This document shows, piece by piece, positions 33,330 through 44,375 of a stretch of DNA of 64,000 nucleotides (positions within the stretch are counted from its first letter, which is position 1; the number at the start of each line of letters is the position of its first letter). This DNA is from Notolepis coatsorum (taxonomy: Eukaryota > Chordata > Actinopteri > Aulopiformes > Paralepididae), in assembly GCA_963971535.1 (NCBI GenBank), contig OZ020594.1, positions 113,123,974 to 113,187,973 of the forward strand, written 5' to 3'. A program made the translations under genes and the position numbers. The notes under the pieces were generated by a model. It searched no databases, had not been told where the DNA came from, and saw nothing but the letters and a program-made list of their open reading frames with translations.

Positions 33330-35078
33330 ATGGCTTCCATCAAGGACTTTGTTGATCACCCGTCTCATGACATGTTGGAGAGGTTTTCAAAGGAACAGCT
33401 TCTGGAGCTTGCTGTGCATTACAAGGTAGAGCTTACTGCCAGTGAGAAGCATTTGAAGCCAACTGCCTTGAGTGCTTTGAGGGTGTTACTCATTAGAGAG
33501 CAGGTGCTTGTGGCGAGGGTGGAGGAGCCTCCTTTGTCTGACGTGTCTCCGCTATTATCTGGTGCAGAGGGTGAGTGGAGGATTAGAGAGTTGGAGTTTA
33601 GGGAAAGGCAGCTACAGCATGAGCGTGAGGAGAGGAGAGAGGAGCGTGAGTTTAAGGAGAAACAAATGCTGCCGGAGCACGAGCGTACGCAGAAGGAGCT
33701 TGAATATAAGCATGCTGCCTTGCAGGCGGGTGCTCTGCCTTCAGAGTCGCGTTTCGGTTTTGATGTCGGCAAAAATATTAGGATGGTGCCTCCTTTTGTT
33801 GAAAAGGATGTGGAAAAGTATTTTCCCCTTTTTGAACGGGTGGCAACCACGTTGAAGTGGCCTGATACGGCCTGGACGCTGCTGCTGCAGTGTGTTCTTT
33901 TTGGTAAGGCTCAAGAAGCCTATACTGCTCTGTCCCTTGAACAAAGTGCTGACTATGAGCTTGTTAAAGCTTCCATATTGAGGGCTTATGAGTTGGTCCC
34001 CGAGGCCTATCGTCAGCGTTTTAGAGCCTATCGCAGGTCGGAAGGACAGTCTTATGTTGAATTTGGAAGAGAGAAGGAGAACCTGTTTGACAGGTGGTGC
34101 ACTTCTCAGAAAGCAGAGTCGAGAGAGCAGCTTAGACAATTGATCCTCCTAGAGGAATTTAAGAGATGTGTTCCTGATACCGTTTCAACTAATCTAAACG
34201 AGCGTAGGGTATCGAAGATAGGCGACGCCGCTGTCTTCGCTGATGAGTTTGTGTTGACACACAAGTCGGTTTTTTTGGAGGACTACCGTGTTGAGTCCAG
34301 GGATAGGCGTCCTGTTCAGGGGGGCCGTTTCCCAAAACCTGTGTCTGCCTGTCAGTTAACTTCACCTCCTAGGCGGGGTGGTTCTGCTGGTGCATTCCCA
34401 GAAGGGATTATCTGTTTCTACTGTAAAGAACCTGGTCATATTGTTGCTGGATGCCCGGTGCTTGAGCAGAAAAATGTCAGAACGGTGGCTCTGGTAGAAA
34501 CCATATGCAGAACACCTAGGCCAACGTTAGATGGTGATGGGGGAAGTATCAAACGTGTGGACAAAGAGCTTGAGGGTTCCTCAAGATTTATGATGGATGG
34601 ATTTGTTTCCCTGACTAATGCACTAGAGTCCAAACAGGCTATAACAATTTGGAGAGATACCGGTGCTTTTCAGTCCCTCATTCTGGAGGGGGTTTTGCCG
34701 TTTTCAGAAAACTCTTCTTTGCATTCCGGTGTCGTTGTTCGGGGCTTTGGGGGTGGATTTGTGGATGCACCTTTGCATGAGGTCACGCTCAATTCTCCCT
34801 TAGTATCAGGCAATGTTGTTGTGGGGGTATGTTCTCACATTCCCATAAGGGGGGTGTCCTTCATTGTAGGGAATGATTTGGCTGGTGACAAAGTGTTGGC
34901 TACTCCAGTTGTAACTCCCATTCCTGTGGTTTCTGAGGTCCCTAATGAGCTGGCACAGACACATCCAGGAGTGTTCCCTGTGTGTGCTGTGACACGGGAA
35001 ATGTCAAAGGACAAAAGTGATGTTGTTGATACTTCGACTTGGCCATTTCACTTAGTGACACATTCTTTGTTGAATTGA
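33330..35078 (+). CDS. Gag with SCAN-like domain and zinc knuckle, followed by protease-like part
   Basis: Fossil element protein. The likely start is MASIKDFVDHP at 33330, preferred over the upstream Met at 33252 because of context (aagATGg). In order: a helical N-terminus, a charged coiled coil rich in Glu and Arg (about 33590-33700), and a capsid-like region. Within the latter, VPEAYRQRFRAYRR and LRQLILLEEFKRCVP resemble the SCAN fold, which is known to derive from Gypsy gag. A CCHC knuckle (CFYCKEPGHIVAGC) lies at about 34415-34455, and a DTGA protease-like motif at about 34660. It acts as the structural protein of a cytoplasmic virus-like particle. A second open region follows to 36220. 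Confidence 0.7.
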   Translation: MASIKDFVDHPSHDMLERFSKEQLLELAVHYKVELTASEKHLKPTALSALRVLLIREQVLVARVEEPPLSDVSPLLSGAEGEWRIRELEFRERQLQHEREERREEREFKEKQMLPEHERTQKELEYKHAALQAGALPSESRFGFDVGKNIRMVPPFVEKDVEKYFPLFERVATTLKWPDTAWTLLLQCVLFGKAQEAYTALSLEQSADYELVKASILRAYELVPEAYRQRFRAYRRSEGQSYVEFGREKENLFDRWCTSQKAESREQLRQLILLEEFKRCVPDTVSTNLNERRVSKIGDAAVFADEFVLTHKSVFLEDYRVESRDRRPVQGGRFPKPVSACQLTSPPRRGGSAGAFPEGIICFYCKEPGHIVAGCPVLEQKNVRTVALVETICRTPRPTLDGDGGSIKRVDKELEGSSRFMMDGFVSLTNALESKQAITIWRDTGAFQSLILEGVLPFSENSSLHSGVVVRGFGGGFVDAPLHEVTLNSPLVSGNVVVGVCSHIPIRGVSFIVGNDLAGDKVLATPVVTPIPVVSEVPNELAQTHPGVFPVCAVTREMSKDKSDVVDTSTWPFHLVTHSLLN

Positions 35079-36220
35079 AATGTGTACCTGTTGAGAATTT
35101 TGGAAAGCACGCTGTGGATGTACCTCTGCATAATGATTCTCTTGATTGTGCCTTTGTCTTAGGCCCGGTGGTGAAACCAGGGTTGACATGCGTGCCGGAG
35201 AGGCATGTGGTAGGAGATGATCTGGCAGCGCAGTGTCTCAAGGTCTTCCCAGCCTGTACGGTGGCTGAGGCCACGAACGAATTGGAGGATGAGTGTGGGA
35301 AGGATGCTATGAGAGGTGCTGTTGATTCATGTGACACCGTTCTAGTTGAAGAGGCTACTAGGCCTGACTTAGGCTGCCAGCCTTCCCACAGTAGCTCTAT
35401 TGTCCCTAATGTTTCACTTGTGGGCAGGGATGGTCCCAGTATGTCAGTTGATGATTCTGACATTGATCCACGTGTCCACACTGATTCTCTGCCATGCACT
35501 AGGTGTGATGGTCAACCTAGTTCCCTGTGTCCTGTGGAGCAGGAGCCGCCTTCTCGACCTGGTCTGTTGAGTGGCAGCCATTTTGATCAGGACAATGTTA
35601 TTCTGGGTGACGCCATTTTAGATGGTGTTCCAGATGTTTTTGTGACGGACGTATTGCCATGTTCCAGGGACGGTGGGGCTGTACCTGAGGCGGTACATCC
35701 TACTCTGGATGTTCACGGTTTGCAGTATCCTGAACTACCAGTGCCAGGTGGGATGGAGATGGGCGCGGTGGTGGTATCAGAGATCTATGGTTTTTGTTTT
35801 TCTGTGTTCTGTCCTGTTGAGCGCAGTGAGATTAGTTCTCAGATTGATTTTGGTTTGCGGTCTATTTTTGACAGGTCGGTATCGGTGGAGGGGCCTGTTG
35901 AAAGGGGGCTCATATATGATGAGGTCTTGGTTGGTCGACGGGGTCCTAAGTCTTGCGCCTCAGGGGAGGAGGCGCCTGCCCCACTGCAGCCATGTACCGC
36001 AGTGGCGGAACCTTTTGTGAGGTCTAGCTTGCCCGAGAGTCAGGACAGGGTTGTTTTTTGTTTTACACAGCATTGGCAAATGTTCCACAGTGGGGTGCAT
36101 ACAACACGGTTGGTGGTCGTGTTCGACAGGGGCCGGCCCGTTATCGCTGTTGTGGTAGTGGCCCTGACAACTAATGGGTCACAGTGGTTTTTTGTTTTTT
36201 GTTTATGGGTTGATGTATAG
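35079..36220 (+). other. Unassigned open region of the gag-only LTR element
   Basis: An open frame rich in Val, Asp, Pro and Cys, lying where pol would be expected in a Gypsy element. No RT, RNase H, integrase or envelope motif is seen. Function unknown. Confidence 0.5.
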
Positions 36221-36685
36221 TGGTTGCCTCTTGGGCAACCAGTTTGGTGGGGGAGGTGTTATGTACCATGAGCCTGATCACTCCTGTGTCACTGCCTGAT
36301 CACTGCTGTGTCACTGGGCATACAGGTGAGGGCTGCTAATTAGCTAATTGCTGCTGATTGGTTACCTGCTGGGAGCTTAAAACCAGCCCTTGAGTCACAC
36401 ATGCAGGGTCTGTGGTTAGAGGAGTGTGGGTTAACAGATAGTTATCACGGTCTTTTATTCTTGTTTCTTTAGTTATCAGTATTTCATGGTTAAAGTAGTC
36501 TTTTGGGTTAAACACAGGTTTTTGGTGTTGGTTTGCACATAGGTTGCGTGCCTTTGAGCCAGGGTCGTAACAACCATGGACTCCTAAGCTAAGCTAGGAT
36601 AATGTACGTCAGATAAACAGATGAGAAACACTGCTAAGATAACGTCATGGATTTTGCTAATGAAGGGTTAATATCCGAGGCTGCG

Positions 36686-37372
36686 CAGGGCCCGAAATTA
36701 GAGCCCGCCAGATTTGAGGTTTGGCAAGTGACACTGAGAGGTCTGTCCGCCACGTGGCGGGTAACAAAATAGTAATGTAAAATAATTTAAACTGCGGTGT
36801 GGTGACAGTCGCCTTTTTTGTTGCCCCCAATCTCTCCTTGCACGTCAATCTATCCTTGTTGTTTACCGACGTCACATCCACTACTCTTCTTCTGCAGCGC
36901 CTGCTTGCACTGTAGGGAGCCAATGTTACGTCCGCCTGCCATCACGATTAGCTAACGTTAGCTTATTAATAACGTTAAATGGGTTACAAATATGTGGAAC
37001 CATATGGGTGAAGAAGCGGCAGCGAGAGTGGGACCACCCAACAAAAGAAAGTTTCGAGAGGAGTGGAAGTTTGGAGATAGCGGTGTTTCAAGAGACTGGC
37101 TACAGTATGATGCTGGGGCTGTAGTGATGAGTTGTTCCGTGTCCCGCAAGCATGTTTGCCATTTCTATTTTTCTCAATTTTCTGTATCATCATCATGTAT
37201 AATGTGTAAAATTACAAAATGTATGATTCATGATTGCTCACTAATTCGCGTAATAGATTGCGAAATGCATGCTATTCTTGCATCAGAGCGTGGTGCCGCT
37301 GCAGGCACAAATCAACCTTTACCCACGTTTTATCAGAAGAAAAAACAAAACATCTGCTTCTATTTTAAGGTA
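36686..37372 (+). mobile_element. hAT element 5' end with zinc-finger-like transposase exon
   Basis: It starts cagggcccgaaattagagcc, similar to the ends of the hAT at 30097. An ORF from 36992 (NHMGEEAAARVGPPNKRKFR, then WLQYDAGAVVMSC) resembles the N-terminal BED/TTF-type zinc-finger region of hAT transposases or their domesticated relatives. It ends at a consensus donor aag|gtaaga at about 37371. The rest of the transposase and the right terminus were not found. Confidence 0.45.
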
Positions 37373-38383
37373 AGACCTGTTTTTCCTAATTACAGTAACT
37401 ATTATCATTATTGCTAATTTATTAATGTTCTATGGTATGTGTAGTGGCCGCTTGTCATTCGCTAATATTTTGACAATGTGCCACGATGCACCTTAGATGT
37501 TTTTCTACTCGGGTCGGGTAACAAAAGTTGTGGATGTTGACAGAATTGAATGTCCAGGCTGCAGCTGATGTAGTTTGTAAGGTTTATTGTCCAAAAGAAA
37601 ATAATGATTGAAAACAGAACAGTTTGTGTCTCTCTATTGCTCAGTGGCTCCGGTAGGAAAACATTTTCTCACAGCAGGTGCATAACGTTGCTCTAATTAC
37701 AGAGCCTATTATATTAAGAGGTGGTGTGCCCCTAGTGTTGCGCTTGTCTCGTGTCTTTTAGTGTTGGATCAGATGGGCTAATCTGAGCATGTGTATTTCA
37801 ATATGTGCGTCTTCATCATGCATGCAGACCTGTGTGGGTTCTGTAACGTTACTCATCTACAGCAAAGTCCTCGCTGCGCGCCGCTGACCGGCCAACCCCC
37901 CCCCAAGAAAACACTAAGAGCTCCCCGAAGACCATGGTATGGTTTGCACACTGCCTAGAAGCATTAGCATAGCCTCTCAAGTAAAGCCGAAACAGTGGCT
38001 GAAACGCTCAACAGTTGAGATGTTCAGTCATTATTAGTAACGAGCTGAATAAACGCACATTTCTCTCTCTATGCAGAGTCGCACCAGTTTCTGACCTAAC
38101 GTCACATATCCTCCCAAACTCATAACGTGGTGTAGCATTAGCATTAGCATAGCAGCTTAGCTTGTTAGCTGCTCCAGCTACCTCTGGTCAAGGCCCAGTC
38201 TGGATGGAAAAGTGGCAGAAACGCCCAACAGATCAGATGTGCGGTCAGTAGATGAATAAAAGCAGATTTTACTGTAACAAAACAGAGAGGTGGATATTAA
38301 CCTAATGTACCTTTGTTTACCTGAACGACGAGGCTCCAGAATGAGGAGGCTGTGAAACCAATGCTCCGATACGAGCGTCACCC
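37373..38383. other. No gene recognised
   Basis: Two diverged direct copies of a segment containing gaaacgctcaacag/gaaacgcccaacag lie at about 37985-38070 and 38195-38285. Otherwise only short ORFs. Confidence 0.5.
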
Positions 38384-38757
38384 TCGAAACTACATTTCCC
38401 TCAAAGCTCAGAGTATAATGCACATACCTTATTAAACTACATTTCCCTCAAAGCTCAGAGTATAATGCACATACCTTATTAAACTACATTTCCCTCAAAC
38501 CTCAAGAGTATAAAGCACATACCTTATTAAACTACATTTCCCTCAAAGCTCAGAGTATAATGCACATACCTTATTAAACTACATTTCCCTCAAAGCTCAG
38601 AGTATAAAGCACATACCTTATTAAACTACATTTCCCTCACACCTCAGAGTATAATGCACATACCTTATTAAACTACATTTCCCTCAAAGCTCAGAGTATA
38701 ATGCACATACCTTATTAAACTACATTTCCCTCAAAGCTCAGAGTATAAAGCACATAC
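38384..38757. repeat. 47-bp minisatellite, 8 copies
   Basis: The unit aactacatttccctcaaagc, then tcagagtataatgcacatac and cttatta is repeated with occasional aag/aat variants. Copies are very uniform. Each carries ACTACATTTCCC, similar to part of the ZNF143 (SBS) site. Confidence 0.95.
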
Positions 38758-38905
38758 TAGGGCTGGGCGATATGGAAAAAAATCATATTGCGATAACGAT
38801 ATGATAATGTTATCATATTTCTCGATATCGATAATTATCGAAATTGTTATAAGTATAAAAAAAATAAATAAAAAAATTTAAACAACAGATGTATGTTTAT
38901 TTTGC
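38758..38905. mobile_element. hAT-like 5' end (tagggctgggcgatat family)
   Basis: It starts tagggctgggcgatatgg and continues with atatcgataattatcg motifs. It belongs to the family of the complete element at 40870-41937. The right end was not found. Confidence 0.55.
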
Positions 38906-39480
38906 AGCAATTTTTTGTCATTGCCGCCATCTTTAGTGTTACATCCCCTCACACTCCAGTTCTCAGGCTGCAGCTGGTTTAAAAGCTAAAGTAAACCGGT
39001 TTCTCTGCTGGCTATGGCTCCCGGGGAGTTGAACAGTTCTGGCTCTGCTAGTTTATTTTCGATCTTTTGGCGCTTTTTTGGTGGACAAACCACCACACAT
39101 GTGCACTGTGACTCATGACTGGAGTCTAGTTCTGCTAGCACACATAGCCTACTGTGTACAGACGGTTTCAAACTGTATTTTAAATTAGAAAGCAAACAAA
39201 ATAAATGGACAAGAGAAAAATAAATCTCAATTTGGTCAGTATTGTCATTTGGACAAGCAAAGCCATTACTTTAAGTTGCAGGCAAGAAAGACAAGTCTGT
39301 CCACTGTCTCTGGTTTTAAAACTGCCCTGTTGCAGTAATTTTTTTATCAGTTTTATCATTATAATTATTTAATTCCGATGATAGAAACAGTCCGTCTGTA
39401 GAATCGACTTGAAGAAGCTCTTGGAACCCAAACTCCTGTATCCAATAATAATAATAATAAATCTATCTGATAGAGGGGAT

Positions 39481-40747
39481 TAGTGTTGTCACGATACTGG
39501 AATTTCTACCTTCGATACGATACCTTGAAAAGTATCGATATTCTATACCATTTTCGATACCACAGGGAAAAGGTTCAATCTTAAAATGTAAAAAATAAGA
39601 TTAAAATTAAAAATGTTGCTTTGTTGCTGGTTCATTCTCCTCAGCTTCTCTCTCGTACTATAAGAGAAGATAAATATAACACTTTTAAAACCCTTTGTTT
39701 ATCTTTAGATTAGGGATGTCCCAATCCGATCACGTGATTTTCCGAAGATCGGGGTCGGCAAAAAAGAATAATAATCTGCAATTATCTTTTTTTTTCTCAA
39801 CAAACATGACCATGTTCACGTCTTAAACTCATACTGAGGCCTTAGTTTTGGTTTTAAATTGCATATCATCATTCATTTATTTATTGTCACACAGAGCAGA
39901 AGAATTTTGCCAAAACAAACCAATAGTATCCAGCTGCAGAACGGCAGCCAGCCACACTCACAGACCCAAATATATATATATATATATTTTTTTTTTATCC
40001 CAATTTCTCACATTACATTCACCCTGAATGTTGATGTTATCCAGGTGAAAAGTTAACTTCATAAATCATTTGATGTATAATTAAATCAAAGGAAATGCGT
40101 TTGGGTCTGAGATTGTGGCTGGCCTGCCGTTCTGCAGCTGGATACTATTGGTTTGTTTTGGCAAAATTCTTCTGCTCTGTGTGACAATAAATGATGATAT
40201 GCAATTTAAAACCAAAACTAAGGCCTCAGTATGAGTTTAAGACGTGAACATGGTCATGTTTGTTGAATTAAAAAAATAAAGTAAAAAAAAAATAATAATA
40301 ATAATAATTGATCGGATCGGGAAGTATCGGTATCGGTAGATACTCAAAATGACATGATCGGGATCGGATCGGGAGCAAAAAAACGTGATCGGGACATCCC
40401 TACTTTAGATCACACATTTAAAAATAACTGTTCATCTCACTTCAATCATTTTTATTGCAGAACATGGTATTTTCTCAAGCAGACAGATGTAAACACTGTA
40501 ATCTGTGTTGCATGTACCTGACAAACTGAACTGTTTGTATTACAGTCATATTCCGACTTAACTGAATGCGCATGTGTGTGTGTGGACTACTGTACTATTA
40601 CAGGTATTGAAATGAACAATGCAACTTCCTTATACAAAAACAAAATGAATAATTAAATATCGATATTTCGGGAAATGAGTATTGAAACCGTTTTAAATAT
40701 TCAGAATCGATATGTATAGATTTTTCGATATTTTTGACAACACTAAG
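39481..40747. mobile_element. DNA transposon with TAGTGTTGTCA ends, host of a hAT element
   Basis: Left tagtgttgtcacgatac at 39481 and right tttttgacaacacta ending about 40746 form inverted ends. The interior near both ends is rich in tatcgata. No target duplication was assigned. A hAT element occupies 39711-40402. Confidence 0.55.
39711..40402. mobile_element. hAT MITE with 8-bp duplication and long internal palindrome
   Basis: 692 bp flanked by perfect CTTTAGAT (39703-39710, 40403-40410). Ends tagggatgtcccaatccg and atcgggacatcccta. Most of the left half (about 39798-39947) is inverted in the right half (about 40134-40266), so the transcript could fold into a long hairpin. Confidence 0.9.
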
Positions 40748-42078
40748 AAGTACTGTGGGGCCTGGCTCTGAAGGCTGAGCGTGGCTCTGAGAGGTACTGT
40801 GGGGCCTGGCTCTGAAGGCTGAGCGTGGCTCTGAGAGGTACTGTGGCGCCTGGCTCTGAAGGCTGAGCGTAGGGCTGGGCGATATGACGATATTATATAA
40901 ATATCGGGTACAGTTCATTAACGATACACTTTTTAAACGTATCGTGGATATCGTGATGTTTTGCCCAAGAGGCTTGTGTCGCGTCAATCTGGTCCACACG
41001 TTGACACGTTTGAACAGCGCCGCCCCACACACACACTACTGCATCAAAAGTTACTACTTATGATAACAAAGGCATTCGTTTTGTGGCATTAACGTTATAT
41101 AGTTACACTTTCAATAACATCAGCGTATTTAGATAGCAACGACCGAGGTCGACCTATATAGCAAGCATTAGTCGTTCATATCTCAGCCCGTGCTGACTCA
41201 GTTGTGCCCATTCTGCGGTCTGTTAATAAAGTTTTCAATCAGACAGATGTATGGAAAGGCTTTTATTATAACATCCGTTGCAGTAAAATCATTATGCCTC
41301 CAGTGGTTTAGTCCTTCTGCGGAGCTAAAAGCTAAACGTCGGCCGCGGCGAGCTACGGCTGCCATTGTTATTGTCATTGAGCTCTCCAATGGCGGAAGTA
41401 AAAAATGAATACGCGCTTGCCGATTGGTGCTAAGAACAGCAGGGCGGGTGCAAGCGATGTGACGTAATTGGCAGACGCGACTGTCAATCAAAATGATTCT
41501 GTTTGCCGACTGAATGAATGAGAACGTTATTAACAGATTGCAGCATGGGTACAATACAGTACAGCTCAATACAACAACAGTCAACAGCGGACTGGAGGAT
41601 GCAGACCAGAGAAAGACTTTCATCTTGTTTACATCAGGGTCCCCCATTTTCAATTCATCATATTTCATATCTAAATCATATAATATCTCATTGCTAAATA
41701 TATGCAATATATAATCTAATAATCCAATAATCTAAATCTAATATATAATATAAAAATGCTAAATGCATGGGTATTTTATTTTGTCTTTAATGTTAGCTTG
41801 CAAACTCAAATACTGTCTTGGTAAGCCTCATAATGAATTTTGGGGAAAAAAAGAAAAACATCGTGATGCGTATGGTGTATCGCCGAAAGGTCAGAAAATA
41901 TCGTGATATCATATTTAGGCCATATCGCCCAGCCCTAGCTGAGCGTGGCTCTGAGAGGTACTGTGGGGCCTGGCTCTGAAGGCTGAGCGTGGCTCTGAGA
42001 GGTACTGTGGCGCCTGGCTCTGAAGGCTGAGCGTGGCTCTGAGAGGTACTGTGGGGCCTGGCTCTGAAGGCTGAGCTC
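40747..42078. repeat. 44-bp minisatellite split by a hAT element
   Basis: The unit gaggtactgtggggcctggc then tctgaaggctgagcgtggct and ctga occurs about 2.8 times at 40747-40869 and about 3 times at 41938-42078. The hAT insertion lies between. Confidence 0.9.
40870..41937. mobile_element. hAT element with 8-bp duplication
   Basis: 1068 bp flanked by perfect GCTGAGCG (40862-40869, 41938-41945). Ends tagggctgggcgatatga and catatcgcccagcccta. It contains a plus-strand LINE tail (41203-41243) and a minus-strand LINE tail (41512-41670) of the minisatellite-LINE. No transposase. Confidence 0.9.
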
Positions 42079-42479
42079 AAAGGACTGTTTGTTATTTAAG
42101 ATGAGGTCGGACTCGGCACTGACAGATTTGTGTTCATTGTGCTGCTTTTATAAAGCCTCAAATGACGGCTTACAATATTTCATGAAAGCAAAGTGTTTTG
42201 TTTGTCTAAGATTTAAAAAGGTTTAAACTTTACAGCACTGACAAAGTTGAAGTGCTGTACAAGTCCCACAACATTAAAAAAAAGAATAAAAAAAAAGTTT
42301 AAAAATATGTTTTAATTTTAAATTTCTATTAATTTCGTACCATAGGCGGCGGGTATGTAAGGCCAGGCGAGGCTATGCCGACCCAAACCAGCAGCCCCAG
42401 TCTGCGCATTATTATAGGCAGCCTAGGCTACGATATTGTGTGCGTGTGGGCTGCTGCAGCCCGGTGGTGACAATACGCA
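42079..42479. other. No gene recognised
   Basis: AT-rich, then GC-richer sequence with short ORFs only. Confidence 0.5.
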
Positions 42480-42900
42480 AGGGTCGGCCAACCAAGGTGT
42501 CAATGGCAGTAGGTGTGGTGGCCGTTTAACATTCCAGACTGCAGGCAGTAACCAATCACGCCGCATCATCAAACTAACCGATGCCAGTCTGGTCTTCAAA
42601 ATCCTCCATGGTCTAGCCCCACTTTCCGATTTTTCACCTCCAGGTTCACCAGAACTGTTGTACCGGGTGACTTGGCTGTTCCATTAAGGACAAGTACATT
42701 TAGCAAATCAGCCCTCTCCGTGAGAGCTGCCAAGACCTGGAACTCCATTCCAAGTTACATGCCGCCTGGGCATAACACGGATCACCTGAGGCCAAGGGCT
42801 TGCTCTACGAGGGCATGATGAGACTGAGTCAGAGTTAATAAAATCGTGGAAACTTTTTAGAGCTACTATGTACATTGTTTTCAAAGCAGCTTCACATTGA
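42480..42900 (+). mobile_element. LINE-like ORF2 C-terminal fragment
   Basis: The plus strand gives IIKLTDASLVFKILHGLAPL, then TFSKSALSVRAAKTWNSIPS in other frames, typical of LINE or RT C-termini. Its last 75 bp recur at 6284-6355. Multiple frame breaks. Confidence 0.55.
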
Positions 42901-43464
42901 AAGTGATCTCACAGACAAACTTAAAGCAAAAAGGATCATTGATGCGCGAAACGTAGATTTTTTTTTGTTGCATTAAGGTAAGACAATGGTTAATCATATT
43001 GGATGTCTTCATTTGAACAATTAATTTGCACTATATGAAATGAGTGGGGCTCGCTGTAGTAGCCTAGTGGGTGAGTGTATTGTATGAAATCAGAACCTGG
43101 ACAGCACCGTTTGCGTGCAAGCAAAAAAGAAAAAGGAAAACCATCCCATCTACAGCCTACCCTAATGTCCAGCTCACCCGCCACCTATGGATTGTACAAC
43201 TTCAAGGCTCCTTTCGAGCCGCTTCTGCAAGGAGGAGCAATAAGAGGAAACAATGTTTACATGTTTGTACTTACAGATGTTGTGGTGTCCAGTCTGCTGT
43301 CTGGTTCCACAAGAAGAAGGTTCTGATCCAGATGTTTGAGTAGAAAGCCTTGGTCCAGTAGAGTTCCGTCACAGAGACACTTTACACTAGAAACACACAA
43401 AGCGTGTGTCAGTCATTCAGGAAGATGTGTTGTGGAGCGGATCGAGGGCGAGGCTACTTTCAGA

Positions 43465-43690
43465 GAGGAGAGGGAAAACACGCGAGAGCAGCCGGGGAGG
43501 AGGCAGGGAAGTGGAGAAAACACGCGAGAGCAGCCAGGGAGGAGTCAGACAAGTGGAGAAAACACACGAGAGCAGCCGGGGGAGGAGGCAGGGAAGTGGA
43601 GAAAACACATGAGAACAGCCGGGGAGGAGTCAGGGAAGTGGAGAAAACACACGAGAGCAGCCGGGGGAGGAGTCAGACAAGTGGAACACT
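43465..43690. repeat. 42-bp minisatellite, about 5 copies
   Basis: The unit aagtggagaaaacacgcgag then agcagccagggaggagtcag is repeated. The ORFs across it are repeat artefacts. Not CRISPR: the units are contiguous with no unique spacers. Confidence 0.9.
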
Positions 43691-43984
43691 TCGCCTCGTT
43701 TCAACAGGGATTACTATTGATTGAAAACTTTATTTAACAGATTGCAGAATGGGTACAATACAGTACAGCTCAATACACACAATTGTTAAGGGGATGCAGA
43801 CCAGAGAAAGACTTTCATCTTGTTTACATCAGGGTCCCCCATTTTCAATTCATAGTGACATTTATGACATACACAACATACATGACATTTATGGCATAGG
43901 GACATACATGACATACAGGTATTTAGTACTGTTACATTTGTGACATATACGATATGCAAATATACAGTACTGTTACCCATAGAT

Positions 43985-44375
43985 CCTGACAGAGAGTATA
44001 CATATATGTGGAGGGGACTGTACATTAGGAGGGGGTGGGTGGGTGGGAGAGAAATATACATATGGTGGGGAGAGAATATATACATACGGTGGGGAGGATA
44101 CTGTACATTAGGAGGGGGTGGGTGGGTGGGAGAGAAATATACATACGGTGGGGAGAGAATATATACATACGGTGGGGAGGAGACTGTACATTAGGAGGGG
44201 GTGGGTGGGTGAGAGAGAAATATACATACGGTGGGGAGAGAATATATACATACGGTGGGGAGGAGACTGTACATTAGGAGGGGGTGGGTGGGTGGGAGAG
44301 AAATATACATACGGTGGGGAGAGAATATATACATGCGGTGGGGAGGAGACTGTACATTAGGAGGGGGTGGGGGGG
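43985..44375. repeat. 83-bp G-rich minisatellite within LINE 3' UTR
   Basis: About 4.5 very uniform copies. Each contains gggggtgggtgggtggg or a near variant (for example 44031-44047), a textbook G-quadruplex motif on the plus strand, i.e. antisense to the LINE. Confidence 0.9.

Larger units (their letters stand above)
32064..36572 (+). mobile_element. LTR retrotransposon with gag/protease-like region only (non-autonomous), ends intact
   Basis: LTRs at 32064-32382 and 36257-36572 (319 and 316 bp, TG...CA) differ at only a handful of positions. Target duplication ACCAT is perfect (32059-32063, 36573-36577). A primer-binding site TGGGGGCTCGTCCGGGAT complementary to tRNA-Pro lies at 32385-32402. 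A purine tract ggtgggggagg precedes the 3' LTR. The internal region has gag, a zinc knuckle and a protease-like part, but no RT, RNase H or integrase part was recognised. High LTR identity suggests a recent insertion, presumably mobilised in trans by a full relative. Family: Ty3/Gypsy, SCAN-like gag group (inference). Confidence 0.85.

Noticed and set aside
33419-33850. Antisense ORF opposite the gag region
   Set aside because: Shadow of the charged coiled-coil coding sequence.
38384-38757. Possible CRISPR array
   Set aside because: 47-bp units are contiguous tandem copies with no unique spacers, in a vertebrate genome; the same holds for 43465-43690.
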